Shown here piece by piece: positions 27,038 through 34,705 of a stretch of DNA of 43,548 nucleotides. Both the position numbers and the translations under genes were made by a program. The stretch is from positions 1 through 43,548 of the forward strand of contig JAFBAO010000059.1 of NCBI GenBank assembly GCA_019247715.1, in the 5' to 3' direction. The stretch's first letter is position 1; each line of letters begins with the position of its first letter. Under the pieces are notes generated by a model. The model did not search any database. It saw nothing but the letters and a program-made list of their open reading frames with translations, and had not been told where the DNA came from. Origin of the DNA: Caulobacteraceae bacterium. Its GTDB lineage: Bacteria; Pseudomonadota; Alphaproteobacteria; Caulobacterales; Caulobacteraceae.

Positions 27038-29727
27038 TCGCCGCCGTGGGCCAGCCCTCCGAGCGCCTGTCCCGGGTCGCCCGGCTGGTCGAGTTCTGCG
27101 TGGATCACGCCCTCTGGGTCGCGTCGGCCGGCCTGCTGCTCGGGCTGGCGGGCGCGTTCTACGTGGCGACGCACTTCTCCATCAGCACCGACACCACCGC
27201 GCTCTTGTCGCCGAAGCTGCCGTACCTGCAGCGGGACGCGGCCTTCTATCGGGTGTTCCCGCAGATGAACAACCAGATCGTCGTGGTTGTGGACGGCAAG
27301 ACCCCGGAGCTGGCCGAGGGCGGGGCGGCGGCCCTGGCCGACCGGCTCACCACTCAGCCGGCGCATTTCCGGTCCGTGCGCCGCGCCGACGGCGGCCCCT
27401 TCTGGTCGAAGGAGGGGGTCCTCTTCGAGCCCACCGCGGACGTCAGGAAGGACATGGACCGGCTGATCTCGGCCGAGCCATTCCTGGGTCCCATGGCCGC
27501 CGATCCCTCGCTGCGGGGCCTCATGGGCGCGCTCTCCACCGCCATGAAGGGCGTCACCAGCGGCCAGACCACCCTGTCGTCCCTGCGCACCCCGATCGCT
27601 CGGCTGGCGGACACCTTGGAGACTTTGGAGCGCGGCGAGCCCACCGTGTTCTCCTGGCGCGCGCTGATCACCGACGCCAAGCCGGATCCGCACGAGCTGC
27701 GCAAGATCATCCTCGTCAATCCGAAGCTCGACTACGCCAATCTGAGGCCCGGCGAAGCGGCCAGCGACGCGATCCGCAAGACGGCGGCCGACCTCGGCCT
27801 CAACGCGGCGCACGGGGTCACGGTCCGTCTCACCGGGGCCATCCCATTGGAGGACGAGGAATTCGGCAGCATCGCCGAGCGCGCCCTGCCGATCGGGCTC
27901 ACCGCCTTCGCGGCCATCGTGGTCATGCTCTGGCTCGCGGTCCGGGCGAGCCGGCTGATCATCGCCATCCTGATCACCACCTTTATCGGCCTGGTGCTGG
28001 CCGCCGCGGTCGGTCTGCGGATCTTCCACGCCTTCAACGTCATCTCGATCGCCTTCATCCCGCTCTTCGTCGGCCTCGGAATCGACTTCGGCATCCAGTT
28101 CACGGTCCGTTACCGGGCCGAACACGCCGAGCTGCGCGACGGCTGGCGCGCCGCCCTGATCGGCGCGGGCCGGCGCATGGGACGGCCGCTGGTCATCGCC
28201 GCCACCGCGATCGCCTCCGGGTTCCTCGCCTTCGCCCCCACCGCCTACGAGGGGGTCTCCCAGCTGGGCATGATCGCAGGACTCGGCATGTTCATCGCGC
28301 TGGCCCTCAATCTCACCATGCTGCCGGCGATGATATTCCTGGCCAAGCCGCGGCCAACGCCACGGCGCCGGGCCGCCGAGCATATCACTCGGATCGACCG
28401 GCTGGTCCTCGAGCACCGCTGGCGGGTGGTGAGCTCGGCGCTGGCCGCCGCGCTCTTCTGCGCCGCGCTGCTGCCCTTCCTTCATTTCGACTTCAACCCG
28501 CTGCATCTTCGCAGTCCGAAGACCGAGTCGGTGGCGACGCTGCTCGATCTGATGTCCGACCCGAACCAGTCCACCAACACTCTGGAGGCGCTGCGCCCCA
28601 CCCTGGCCTCGGCGCAGGACATGGCCGCCCGGATGAAGCGGCTCCCCGAAGTGTCCGACGCCCGGACCCTGGCCGACTTCGTGCCCGCCAACCAGGCTCC
28701 TAAGCTCGCAGCCATCGCCGACGCCTCCAACCTGCTCGGCCTGGCGCTTGACCCAATGTTTGTCTCGGCGGCGCCCACCGACACGGAATTGGCGCAGAGC
28801 CTGGTGGCCACCACCGCCGACCTGCGCGCCGCCGTCGCCAGCGACAGGTCCGATCCCGCCGCCGCCGACGCCCAGCGCCTGGCCGACGCCCTGGAGCGCC
28901 TTTCCCGCGCGGCGCCCGAACTGCGCGCCACGGCCAGCCAGACCCTGATGAACCCCCTCTCCGTGGAGCTCGACCAGATCCGCGCCGTGCTGGCGGCCGA
29001 GCCGGTCACCCTCCAGTCGCTGCCAAGCGATATCGTGCGCGACTGGATCGCCACCGACGGGCGCGCCCGCGTCTCGATCTCGCCGAAGGGGAACGCCAAC
29101 GACAACCTGGTGCTCAACCGGTTCATCGACGCGGTGACCAAGGTCGATCCCGACGTCACCGGCCAGGCCATCGGCATCCGCAACGGCGGCAGGGCGGTCG
29201 TCGACGCCTTCCTCGAAGCGGGCGTGCTGTCCTTCATCGCCATCACCATCCTGCTGTTCACGGTGCTGCGCCGGGCGAGGGACGTGGCGATCACCATGGC
29301 GCCCATCGTGCTGACCGGACTCCTGACGCTGGGCAGCTGCGTGCTGATCGGCCAGCCGCTCAACTACGCCAACATCATCGCCCTGCCGCTGCTGTTCGGG
29401 ATCGGCGTCGCCTTCCACATCTACTTCGTGATGTCCTGGCGCGCGGGCGGCTCGCACCTCCTCAACTCGAGCCTCGCACGGGCGGTGTTCTTCAGCGCGC
29501 TCACCACCGCCACCGGCTTCGGCAGCCTCTGGCTATCCAGCCACCCCGGCACGGCCAGCATGGGCAAGCTCTTGATGATCTCCCTCATCTGGACCCTGGT
29601 TTCGGCCCTCATCTTCCAGCCCGCGCTGATGGGTCCGCCGCCGGCCGAGAAGGCGGAGGGCGACGAGGCGTGCGACGACGAGGAAGAGACGGAGGCGGCC
29701 GAAGCCGAAGCTGCGATGGCTGGCTGA
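27034..29727 (+). CDS. hpnN: Hopanoid-associated RND (MMPL) transporter HpnN
   Basis: 897-residue inner-membrane RND/MMPL-type transporter. HpnN moves hopanoids from the inner to the outer membrane. GTG 27034 overlaps the mlaA stop by four bases and gives VIAAVGQPSERLSRVARLVE. Helix 1 (VASAGLLLGLAGAFYVATHF) is followed by a periplasmic domain with ISTDTTALLSPKLPYLQRD, five helices around residues 285-435 (ITTFIGLVLAAAVGLRIF, then FVGLGIDFGIQFTVRYRA), a second periplasmic domain after LHFDFNPLHLRSPKTESV, and a final helix group (FIAITILLFTVLRRARDVAI, LLFGIGVAFHIYFVMSWRAG). The protein ends in an acidic cytoplasmic tail. Length fits HpnN (860-890). No squalene-hopene cyclase gene is in the window. 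Confidence 0.93.
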   Translation: MIAAVGQPSERLSRVARLVEFCVDHALWVASAGLLLGLAGAFYVATHFSISTDTTALLSPKLPYLQRDAAFYRVFPQMNNQIVVVVDGKTPELAEGGAAALADRLTTQPAHFRSVRRADGGPFWSKEGVLFEPTADVRKDMDRLISAEPFLGPMAADPSLRGLMGALSTAMKGVTSGQTTLSSLRTPIARLADTLETLERGEPTVFSWRALITDAKPDPHELRKIILVNPKLDYANLRPGEAASDAIRKTAADLGLNAAHGVTVRLTGAIPLEDEEFGSIAERALPIGLTAFAAIVVMLWLAVRASRLIIAILITTFIGLVLAAAVGLRIFHAFNVISIAFIPLFVGLGIDFGIQFTVRYRAEHAELRDGWRAALIGAGRRMGRPLVIAATAIASGFLAFAPTAYEGVSQLGMIAGLGMFIALALNLTMLPAMIFLAKPRPTPRRRAAEHITRIDRLVLEHRWRVVSSALAAALFCAALLPFLHFDFNPLHLRSPKTESVATLLDLMSDPNQSTNTLEALRPTLASAQDMAARMKRLPEVSDARTLADFVPANQAPKLAAIADASNLLGLALDPMFVSAAPTDTELAQSLVATTADLRAAVASDRSDPAAADAQRLADALERLSRAAPELRATASQTLMNPLSVELDQIRAVLAAEPVTLQSLPSDIVRDWIATDGRARVSISPKGNANDNLVLNRFIDAVTKVDPDVTGQAIGIRNGGRAVVDAFLEAGVLSFIAITILLFTVLRRARDVAITMAPIVLTGLLTLGSCVLIGQPLNYANIIALPLLFGIGVAFHIYFVMSWRAGGSHLLNSSLARAVFFSALTTATGFGSLWLSSHPGTASMGKLLMISLIWTLVSALIFQPALMGPPPAEKAEGDEACDDEEETEAAEAEAAMAG

Positions 29728-29741
29728 GCCGCCCGCGGGGG

Positions 29742-30404
29742 CTACTTCATCTGCTTGTCCGCCAGGGCGTTCAGGTGGGCGACCAGCCCATCGGCGCCGC
29801 CGCTGGCGAGGGGGCCCGCGAAATCGGAGCGGCGGGTGGTGAGCTGGCTGATCGCGCCGTACGACACGTCGATCACCTTCCAGACCCCGCCGGATTGCCG
29901 CATCCGGTAGGTGATGGACACCGGCGCATCTCCCGGCGAGATGAGCTGCGTCTGGATCCCCTTGTCCACCCCCTTGGTGGCGACGTTGGGATTGATCTGG
30001 AAGCGCTGGCCCGAGTAGCTGTTGAAGTTGTGGGCGTAGCTTGCCACCGTGAGCCGGTTGAAGGCCTGGATGAGCGCCTGCTGCTGGGCGGGGGTCATGC
30101 TCGCCCAGGACGGTCCCACCGCAAAGCGGATCATGGTCGGGATGTCGAACACCCGGGCGACCACCGGCTCCAGCCTCTTATAGCGGCCCTGGGGTCCCAG
30201 GGTCTTGCCGGCCTTCATCGTATCGATCAGGGCCGCATCGAAGCTGTCGATCTGGGCCGCCGCGGGATCCGCCGGCTGGGCCAGCGCCGCCGGCGGCGCC
30301 GAGATCGCCGTCAGGATCGCGGCAAGACCCACCGCCGTCGCAAGCCTCGCGATCGCGCGCTGCGCCGTCAGCCATCCCCAAATCTTCGCTTCGCGTCTTT
30401 GCAC
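29742..30404 (-). CDS. hpnM: MlaC/Ttg2D-type periplasmic lipid-binding protein (HpnM)
   Basis: 220-residue exported protein of the MlaC/HpnM family, which carries lipids across the periplasm. Start GTG 30404 (VQRREAKIWGWLTAQRAIAR) is preceded by GAGGAG at 7-base spacing. The signal peptide is TAVGLAAILTAISAPPAALA. The mature domain has ARVFDIPTMIRFAVGPSWAS and MTPAQQQALIQAFNRLTVAS, then YAHNFNSYSGQRFQINPNVA, VSITYRMRQSGGVWKVIDVS and SQLTTRRSDFAGPLASGGAD. It converges on hpnN across 14 bp, unlike the usual co-directional hpnM-hpnN order. Pairing with MlaA and HpnN is inferred from context. Confidence 0.9.
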   Translation of the reverse strand: MQRREAKIWGWLTAQRAIARLATAVGLAAILTAISAPPAALAQPADPAAAQIDSFDAALIDTMKAGKTLGPQGRYKRLEPVVARVFDIPTMIRFAVGPSWASMTPAQQQALIQAFNRLTVASYAHNFNSYSGQRFQINPNVATKGVDKGIQTQLISPGDAPVSITYRMRQSGGVWKVIDVSYGAISQLTTRRSDFAGPLASGGADGLVAHLNALADKQMK

Positions 30405-30578
30405 GCCTTTGCTCCTCGTTGTGACGGCGCCGCCCCTTAGGCCCCCGTCGCATGGCGATTGCAACACCTGGGGGCGTCCTCGGGTTTCAACCGGCTGGCC
30501 GGATGCCGCGCGAGCGGCGGTCGAGAAGGTTCCCCCTTCCGCAGGCGCCGCCCTTGGCGCTACACCGCTGCCCGCGCT

Positions 30579-30652
30579 GGCCCGATAGCTCAGCAGGATA
30601 GAGCAGCGGTTTCCTAAACCGAAGGTCGGAGGTTCGAGTCCTCTTCGGGCTG
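30579..30652 (+). tRNA. tRNA-Arg (anticodon CCU)
   Basis: 74-nt cloverleaf. The acceptor stem is GGCCCGA / TCGGGCT with one G-U at the end pair. The D arm is GCTC/GAGC with T8 and A9. The anticodon arm is GCGGT-TTCCTAA-ACCGA with anticodon CCT, reading AGG. The T arm is GGAGG-TTCGAGT-CCTCT, and the discriminator is G. CCA is not encoded. The outer pair of the anticodon stem (27-43) is G-A. Confidence 0.93.
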
Positions 30653-30909
30653 CGCGCGCGATCGACAAGCTAGCCTCGCTCCGTTCCCGCCACCTATTGC
30701 GCCGACCGAGCCAACAAGGGGCGGTCAGGTCGCCATCGCCTATCGCGCGCGCCGCGTGAACGGAGACTGAAGGGCGTCAGAGCGCCGGCGGTCGGCAGGC
30801 GGGCCCCTCCCCGCATCGAGGGCGGGGGGTTGGTGAAGCTCCATCGAGGTCGTAGGATTTGGGCATCGGGGAGGCGGACGCAACAACAAGGACGAAGGGA
30901 CAAAAAGCC

Positions 30910-31335
30910 ATGCGTTTGACCATTTCAGCCACGGCCGCGGCGGTCATGCTCGCCATCGCCGGCGCCGCGGGCGCCGAGACGCTGCATTTCCAGGCCAAGC
31001 TCGCCGGCTCAGGCGAGGTTCCGCCCAATTCCTCCGCCGGCAAGGGCACGGTCACCGCCACCCTGGACACCGGCTCCAAGGCGTTCACCTACGACGCCGA
31101 CTATTCGGGCCTGAGCGGGCCGCCGCTCGCAGCCCACTTCCACGGTCCGGCCGCTCCGGGCGAGAACGCGCCCCCGGTGGTCCCCCTCAAGGACGCCAAG
31201 AGCCCCGCGCACGGGACCGCGACGCTCACCGACGCCCAGATCGCCGACCTCAAGGCCGGCAAGTGGTATTTCAACGTGCATACCGCGGCCAACAAGGGCG
31301 GCGAGATCCGCGGCCAGCTCGAGGCGGTGAAGTAG
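30910..31335 (+). CDS. Secreted CHRD-domain protein
   Basis: 141-residue exported protein with signal peptide MRLTISATAAAVMLAIAGAA ending at GAE, ribosome site GAAGGGA upstream. The remainder is a single CHRD domain: ETLHFQAKLAGSGEVPPNSS at its start, GKGTVTATLDTGSKAFTYDA, FHGPAAPGENAPPVV and TDAQIADLKAGKWYFNVHTA followed by NKGGEIRGQLE, the family's conserved end. CHRD domains occur in chordin and many bacterial secreted proteins; the function is unknown. It stands alone, 257 bp after the tRNA gene, and converges on leuD. Confidence 0.88.
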   Translation: MRLTISATAAAVMLAIAGAAGAETLHFQAKLAGSGEVPPNSSAGKGTVTATLDTGSKAFTYDADYSGLSGPPLAAHFHGPAAPGENAPPVVPLKDAKSPAHGTATLTDAQIADLKAGKWYFNVHTAANKGGEIRGQLEAVK

Positions 31336-31347
31336 GCGTGCGGCAAG

Positions 31348-31391
31348 GCGCGCTCCGCTGACGCCGGCTCACTCCTCGGACCGGAGCGCGC
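31348..31391. terminator. Inverted repeat between the convergent CHRD gene and leuD
   Basis: GCGCGCTCCG (31348-31357) and CGGAGCGCGC (31382-31391) form a perfect 10-bp stem with a 24-base loop, placed between two converging genes. No T run is present on either side, so it is a candidate bidirectional transcription end of non-canonical type. Confidence 0.45.
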
Positions 31392-31422
31392 ACCCGCCGC
31401 GGCGAGGCGCGATCGCCGCGCA

Positions 31423-32031
31423 TCAGGCCGGCGAAAGATAGACCCACGGCCGCTCAAGCCGGTCGCGGGTCTCGAACGCCGCCAGGGCCTCCTGGCGCTT
31501 GAGGATCAGGCCTAGATCGTCGAGGCCGTCGAGCAGGGCTTCCTTTCGCAGAGCGGGAACCTCGAAGCTCCGCTCCAGCGCCCCGGCGCTAACACGCTGA
31601 CGCCCGAGGTCCACCAAGATCTCGCTCCCGCCGGCGGCGTGACGGGCGACCGCGGCGACGTCCTCGGCGGCGAGGACGATGGGCAGCACGCCGTTCTTGA
31701 AGCAGTTGGAGAAGAAGATCCCCCCGAAGCTGGGGGCGATCACCGCCGAGAACCCCATCCCGGCCAGGGCCCAGACCGCCGTCTCGCGCGAGCTGCCGCA
31801 ACCAAAATTCTCGCCCCCGATCAGGATCCGGGCGCCGGCGTAGGCGGGATCGTTGAACGGGCAGTCCCGCCGCAGCGATCCGTCGGGCGCAAAGCGCAGC
31901 GATTCGAAGGCGTAGCGGACCAGGGCCTCGGCGCCCTCCAGCACCCGGCCGATGGGGGTGATGACGTCGGTGTCGACGTTGTCGATCGGCAGCGGGACGG
32001 CCTTAGAGGCGAAGGACTCGAACGGCGTCAT
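31423..32031 (-). CDS. leuD: 3-isopropylmalate dehydratase small subunit-like protein
   Basis: 202-residue small subunit of the isopropylmalate isomerase class, pairing with the LeuC-like protein to isomerise a 2-alkylmalate. It starts at ATG 32031 (MTPFESFASKAVPLPIDNVD) and overlaps leuC by ATGA, a standard coupled junction. Conserved parts are PIDNVDTDVITP, NFGCGSSRETAVWALAGMGF, and FSAVIAPSFGGIFFSNCFKN followed by GVLPIVL. The canonical LeuD motif GCGSSREHAPWAL reads GCGSSRETAVWAL here, changing H and P at positions close to the substrate, so the substrate may differ from isopropylmalate. Length equals E. coli LeuD (201). Confidence 0.88.
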   Translation of the reverse strand: MTPFESFASKAVPLPIDNVDTDVITPIGRVLEGAEALVRYAFESLRFAPDGSLRRDCPFNDPAYAGARILIGGENFGCGSSRETAVWALAGMGFSAVIAPSFGGIFFSNCFKNGVLPIVLAAEDVAAVARHAAGGSEILVDLGRQRVSAGALERSFEVPALRKEALLDGLDDLGLILKRQEALAAFETRDRLERPWVYLSPA

Positions 32032-33437
32032 CCTCCGGCTCCCAGACGGCGCGGATCGGTGAGCCGTCCGGCGATCGCCGAAGCTGCGGCGGTGACCGGG
32101 CTCGCCAGATGGGTCCGCGCGCCGGGACCCTGGCGACCGACGAAGTTGCGGTTGGAGGTGGAGACCGCCCGTTCCCCCGAGGGCACCGTCTCGCCGTTCG
32201 CGGCCAGGCACATGGAGCAGCCCGGCTCGCGCCAGGAGAACCCCGCCGCGCGGAACACCTGGTCGAGGCCCGCGGCTTCCGCCGCCCGCTTCACCGCCTG
32301 CGATCCCGGCACCACCCAGGCCCGCACGCCGTCGGCCACCTTGCGCCCGCGGACCACCTCGGCGGCGGCGGCCAGATCGCCGAAACGGGCATTGGCGCAG
32401 GAACCGATGAAGGCGTGCTGGATCGGGGTTCCTTCGATAGGGGCCCCCGGCTCCAGGCCCATGTAGTCCAGCGCGTGGCGGCGGGCCTCCGCCTGCTTCT
32501 CGCCCTCCGCCGCGGCCGGATCGGGAACCCTCCCGTCGATGGCCACCACGTCCTCGGGACTGACGCCCCAGGTGACCTGAGGGGCCACGGTCGAGGCGTC
32601 GATGCGTATCTCGGCGTCGAACCGCGCGTCCGGATCGGAGGGCAGGCGCCGCCACGACTGCAAGGCCGCCTCCCAAAGCTCCCCCTTCGGGGCGAAGCGG
32701 CGCCCCTCGAGAAAGGCGAACGCGGTCTCGTCGGGGGCGATGAGGCCGAAACTGGCGCCGAACTCCACCGCCAGATTGCAGAGGGCCATCCGCTCTTCCA
32801 TGGAGAGGCCCGTCACCGCCTCCCCCGCGAACTCCACCGCATGGCGCGCGCCGCCGGCGGCGCCTTCCCGGCCGATCAGATGCAGGATCAGGTCCTTGGC
32901 GCTGACGCTCGGCCCGAGCTCGCCCTCGAAGCTCACCCGCATCGATCCCGGCCGCTCGACGATGAGCGCCTGGGCGGCGAGGACCTGGGTGACCTCGGTG
33001 TTGCCGATGCCCCAGGCGAGGGCCCCGAAGGCCCCGTGGGTGCAGGTGTGGGAGTCGCCGCAGACGAGGGAGAGCCCGGGCAGCGTCAGCCCCAGCTCCG
33101 GGCCCACCACGTGGACGATCCCCTGCTCCGCGTCGTTGAGGTCGAAGAGCTGGATCCCGTAGCGATCGCAGTAACGCCGCAGCACCGCCAGGGCCTTGTC
33201 GTTGGCGGGCGAGCCGCCGCCGGTGCGGCCCGGCTCGGTGGAGACGCGATGGTCAGGGGTGGCGAAGGTGAGCTCCGGCGCCCGCGGGGAGAGTCCACGC
33301 TCGGAAAGCATCTTCAGCGAGGCCGGACCGGAGAGGTCGTGGATCAGATGCCGGTCGATGCGGATCAGGTCCATGCCGTCGCCGAGATGATCGACGACGT
33401 GTCCTTCCCAGAGCTTGTCGAACAGGCTTGCCGCCAA
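32028..33437 (-). CDS. leuC: 3-isopropylmalate dehydratase large subunit-like protein
   Basis: 469-residue aconitase-family large subunit with a 4Fe-4S cluster. TTG 33437 is chosen because AAGGAGG lies five bases upstream; with this start the cluster cysteines fall at 347 (IGSCANARF), 407 and 410 (PGCSMCLAAN), the numbering of E. coli LeuC. Other segments are LFDKLWEGHVVDHLGDGMDL, IRIDRHLIHDLSGPASLK, VHVVGPELGLTLPGLSLVCG, DSHTCTHGAFGALAWGIGNT and STSNRNFVGRQG. Departures from usual LeuC include GSCANAR for GSCTNSR and CLAANGE for CLAMNPD. It follows the dehydrogenase gene by 11 bases and overlaps leuD by four. Confidence 0.9.
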   Translation of the reverse strand: MAASLFDKLWEGHVVDHLGDGMDLIRIDRHLIHDLSGPASLKMLSERGLSPRAPELTFATPDHRVSTEPGRTGGGSPANDKALAVLRRYCDRYGIQLFDLNDAEQGIVHVVGPELGLTLPGLSLVCGDSHTCTHGAFGALAWGIGNTEVTQVLAAQALIVERPGSMRVSFEGELGPSVSAKDLILHLIGREGAAGGARHAVEFAGEAVTGLSMEERMALCNLAVEFGASFGLIAPDETAFAFLEGRRFAPKGELWEAALQSWRRLPSDPDARFDAEIRIDASTVAPQVTWGVSPEDVVAIDGRVPDPAAAEGEKQAEARRHALDYMGLEPGAPIEGTPIQHAFIGSCANARFGDLAAAAEVVRGRKVADGVRAWVVPGSQAVKRAAEAAGLDQVFRAAGFSWREPGCSMCLAANGETVPSGERAVSTSNRNFVGRQGPGARTHLASPVTAAASAIAGRLTDPRRLGAGG

Positions 33438-33448
33438 CCGCGCCTCCT

Positions 33449-34516
33449 TCAGGCCAGCGCCGAGAACACCGCATCGGCGAACGCGCGCGTCGAGGCCGAG
33501 CCGCCCTGGTCGGGGGTGAGCACCCGGCCTTCCGCGTAGACCCGCTCGATCGCCCGGCGCAACCGCGCGCCGGCGTTGGCAAGGCCGAGATGCTCCAGCA
33601 TCATCGCCCCGGCGAGCAGGCTCGCGGTGGGATTGATGATCCCCTGGCCGGCGATGTCGGGCGCTGTGCCGTGCGCGGATTCGAAATAGGCGTATTTCTC
33701 GCCATAGCAACCGCTGGCGGCGAGGCCGAGCCCGCCCGCCAGGCCCGCCGCCGCATCCGAAAGGATGTCGCCGTAGAGGTTCGGCAGCACGATGACGTCG
33801 AACCGCTGAGGGCGCAGCACCAGACGGTGGGCGAAGTCGTCGACGATCAGGGTCTCGAACTCGATGTCCGGATAGTCGCCGGCCAGCCGGCGCGCCGCCT
33901 CGATGAAAAGACCGTCGGTCTTCGGCAGCATGTTCCACTTGGCGCTGGCGGTGAGCCGCCCCGGATGGCCGGCCGCCTTACGGCGGCGGGCGAGCTCGAA
34001 GGCGAAGCGGATCACCCGCTCCGAGCCCGCCTCGGTGATCACCTTGAGCGCGTAGCGCCCCGGCCCAAGCTCGTGAGCCTTGGCGCGTACGGTGGGGCTG
34101 GTGAGGTCCAGCGGCTCCAGGTCGGTGAGCTCGCCCTCCAGGAAGACGTAGCTGTCCTCGAGGTTCTCGCGCACGATCACGAAGTCGACGCCGGTCGGAT
34201 CCTTCAGGGGCGTGGCGAAGCCGGGCGACCAGCGGGTCGGGCGTACGTTGGCGTAGGTCTGCTTGCCCCATCGCAGATAGAAGAGGGCGCGGGTCGAAGC
34301 TCCGGAGGTGGCGCCGAAAAAGGTCGCATCCGCCGCGTCGATCTCGGCTTTGGCTTCCGCCGGAAACGGCCCGAGGCCCTTGGCGCGCGCCGGCTCGCCC
34401 ACCAGCGGATAGGTCCACTCGAGGCCGAGCCCCATCCGGTCGATCAGCTCCACCGCCGCGCCCATCGCTTCAGGGGCGGCGTCCTCGCCTGGAATGACCG
34501 CGATGCGCTTTGCCAA
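33449..34516 (-). CDS. Isocitrate/isopropylmalate-family beta-decarboxylating dehydrogenase
   Basis: 355-residue NAD(P)-dependent oxidative decarboxylase. TTG 34516 (LAKRIAVIPGEDAAPEAM) has AAGGAG six bases upstream. Family features are the R-x9-R substrate motif (YLRWGKQTYANVRPTRW), DFVIVRENLEDSYVFLEG, catalytic Lys in SAKWNMLPKTDGLF, the metal-binding Asp cluster in VDDFAHRLVLRPQRFDVIVL followed by PNLYGDILSD, and the nucleotide loop ESAHGTAPDIAGQGIINPTA. The N terminus IPGEDAAPE replaces the usual LeuB LPGDGIGPE, and RWGKQTY is unlike typical LeuB. I call it LeuB-like; tartrate/malate or homoisocitrate-type substrates are possible. First gene of the LeuC/LeuD operon. Confidence 0.85.
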   Translation of the reverse strand: MAKRIAVIPGEDAAPEAMGAAVELIDRMGLGLEWTYPLVGEPARAKGLGPFPAEAKAEIDAADATFFGATSGASTRALFYLRWGKQTYANVRPTRWSPGFATPLKDPTGVDFVIVRENLEDSYVFLEGELTDLEPLDLTSPTVRAKAHELGPGRYALKVITEAGSERVIRFAFELARRRKAAGHPGRLTASAKWNMLPKTDGLFIEAARRLAGDYPDIEFETLIVDDFAHRLVLRPQRFDVIVLPNLYGDILSDAAAGLAGGLGLAASGCYGEKYAYFESAHGTAPDIAGQGIINPTASLLAGAMMLEHLGLANAGARLRRAIERVYAEGRVLTPDQGGSASTRAFADAVFSALA

Positions 34517-34631
34517 GCCGATCTCCTTGACGACAGCAGCCGGTACAGCGGCGGGCGCCGGGAGGTCTTCTATCGGAGGCTCGCGCACAGCGAAACGGGG
34601 GCCCCATCCGAGCACCGTCGCACAGGCTAGT

Positions 34632-34650
34632 TGCGAATAATTCTCATTGC
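34632..34650. promoter_or_regulatory. Candidate Fur box upstream of the siderophore receptor
   Basis: TGCGAATAATTCTCATTGC, read on the other strand as GCAATGAGAATTATTCGCA, contains TGAGAATTATT, a typical Fur-box core. It lies 56 bases before the receptor ATG and 116 bases upstream of the divergent LeuB-like start. Iron repression of the receptor is strongly suggested; control of the leu-like operon is possible but distant. Confidence 0.75.
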
Positions 34651-34705
34651 TAAGTCTTAGCGCCCATCATAGGAATGCGTCGCAATCGCATTGATGGGGG
34701 TTGTT

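Noticed and set aside
26776..29457. 893-codon open frame antisense to hpnN
   Set aside because: Low-complexity, no domains; hpnN has the expected RND helix layout.
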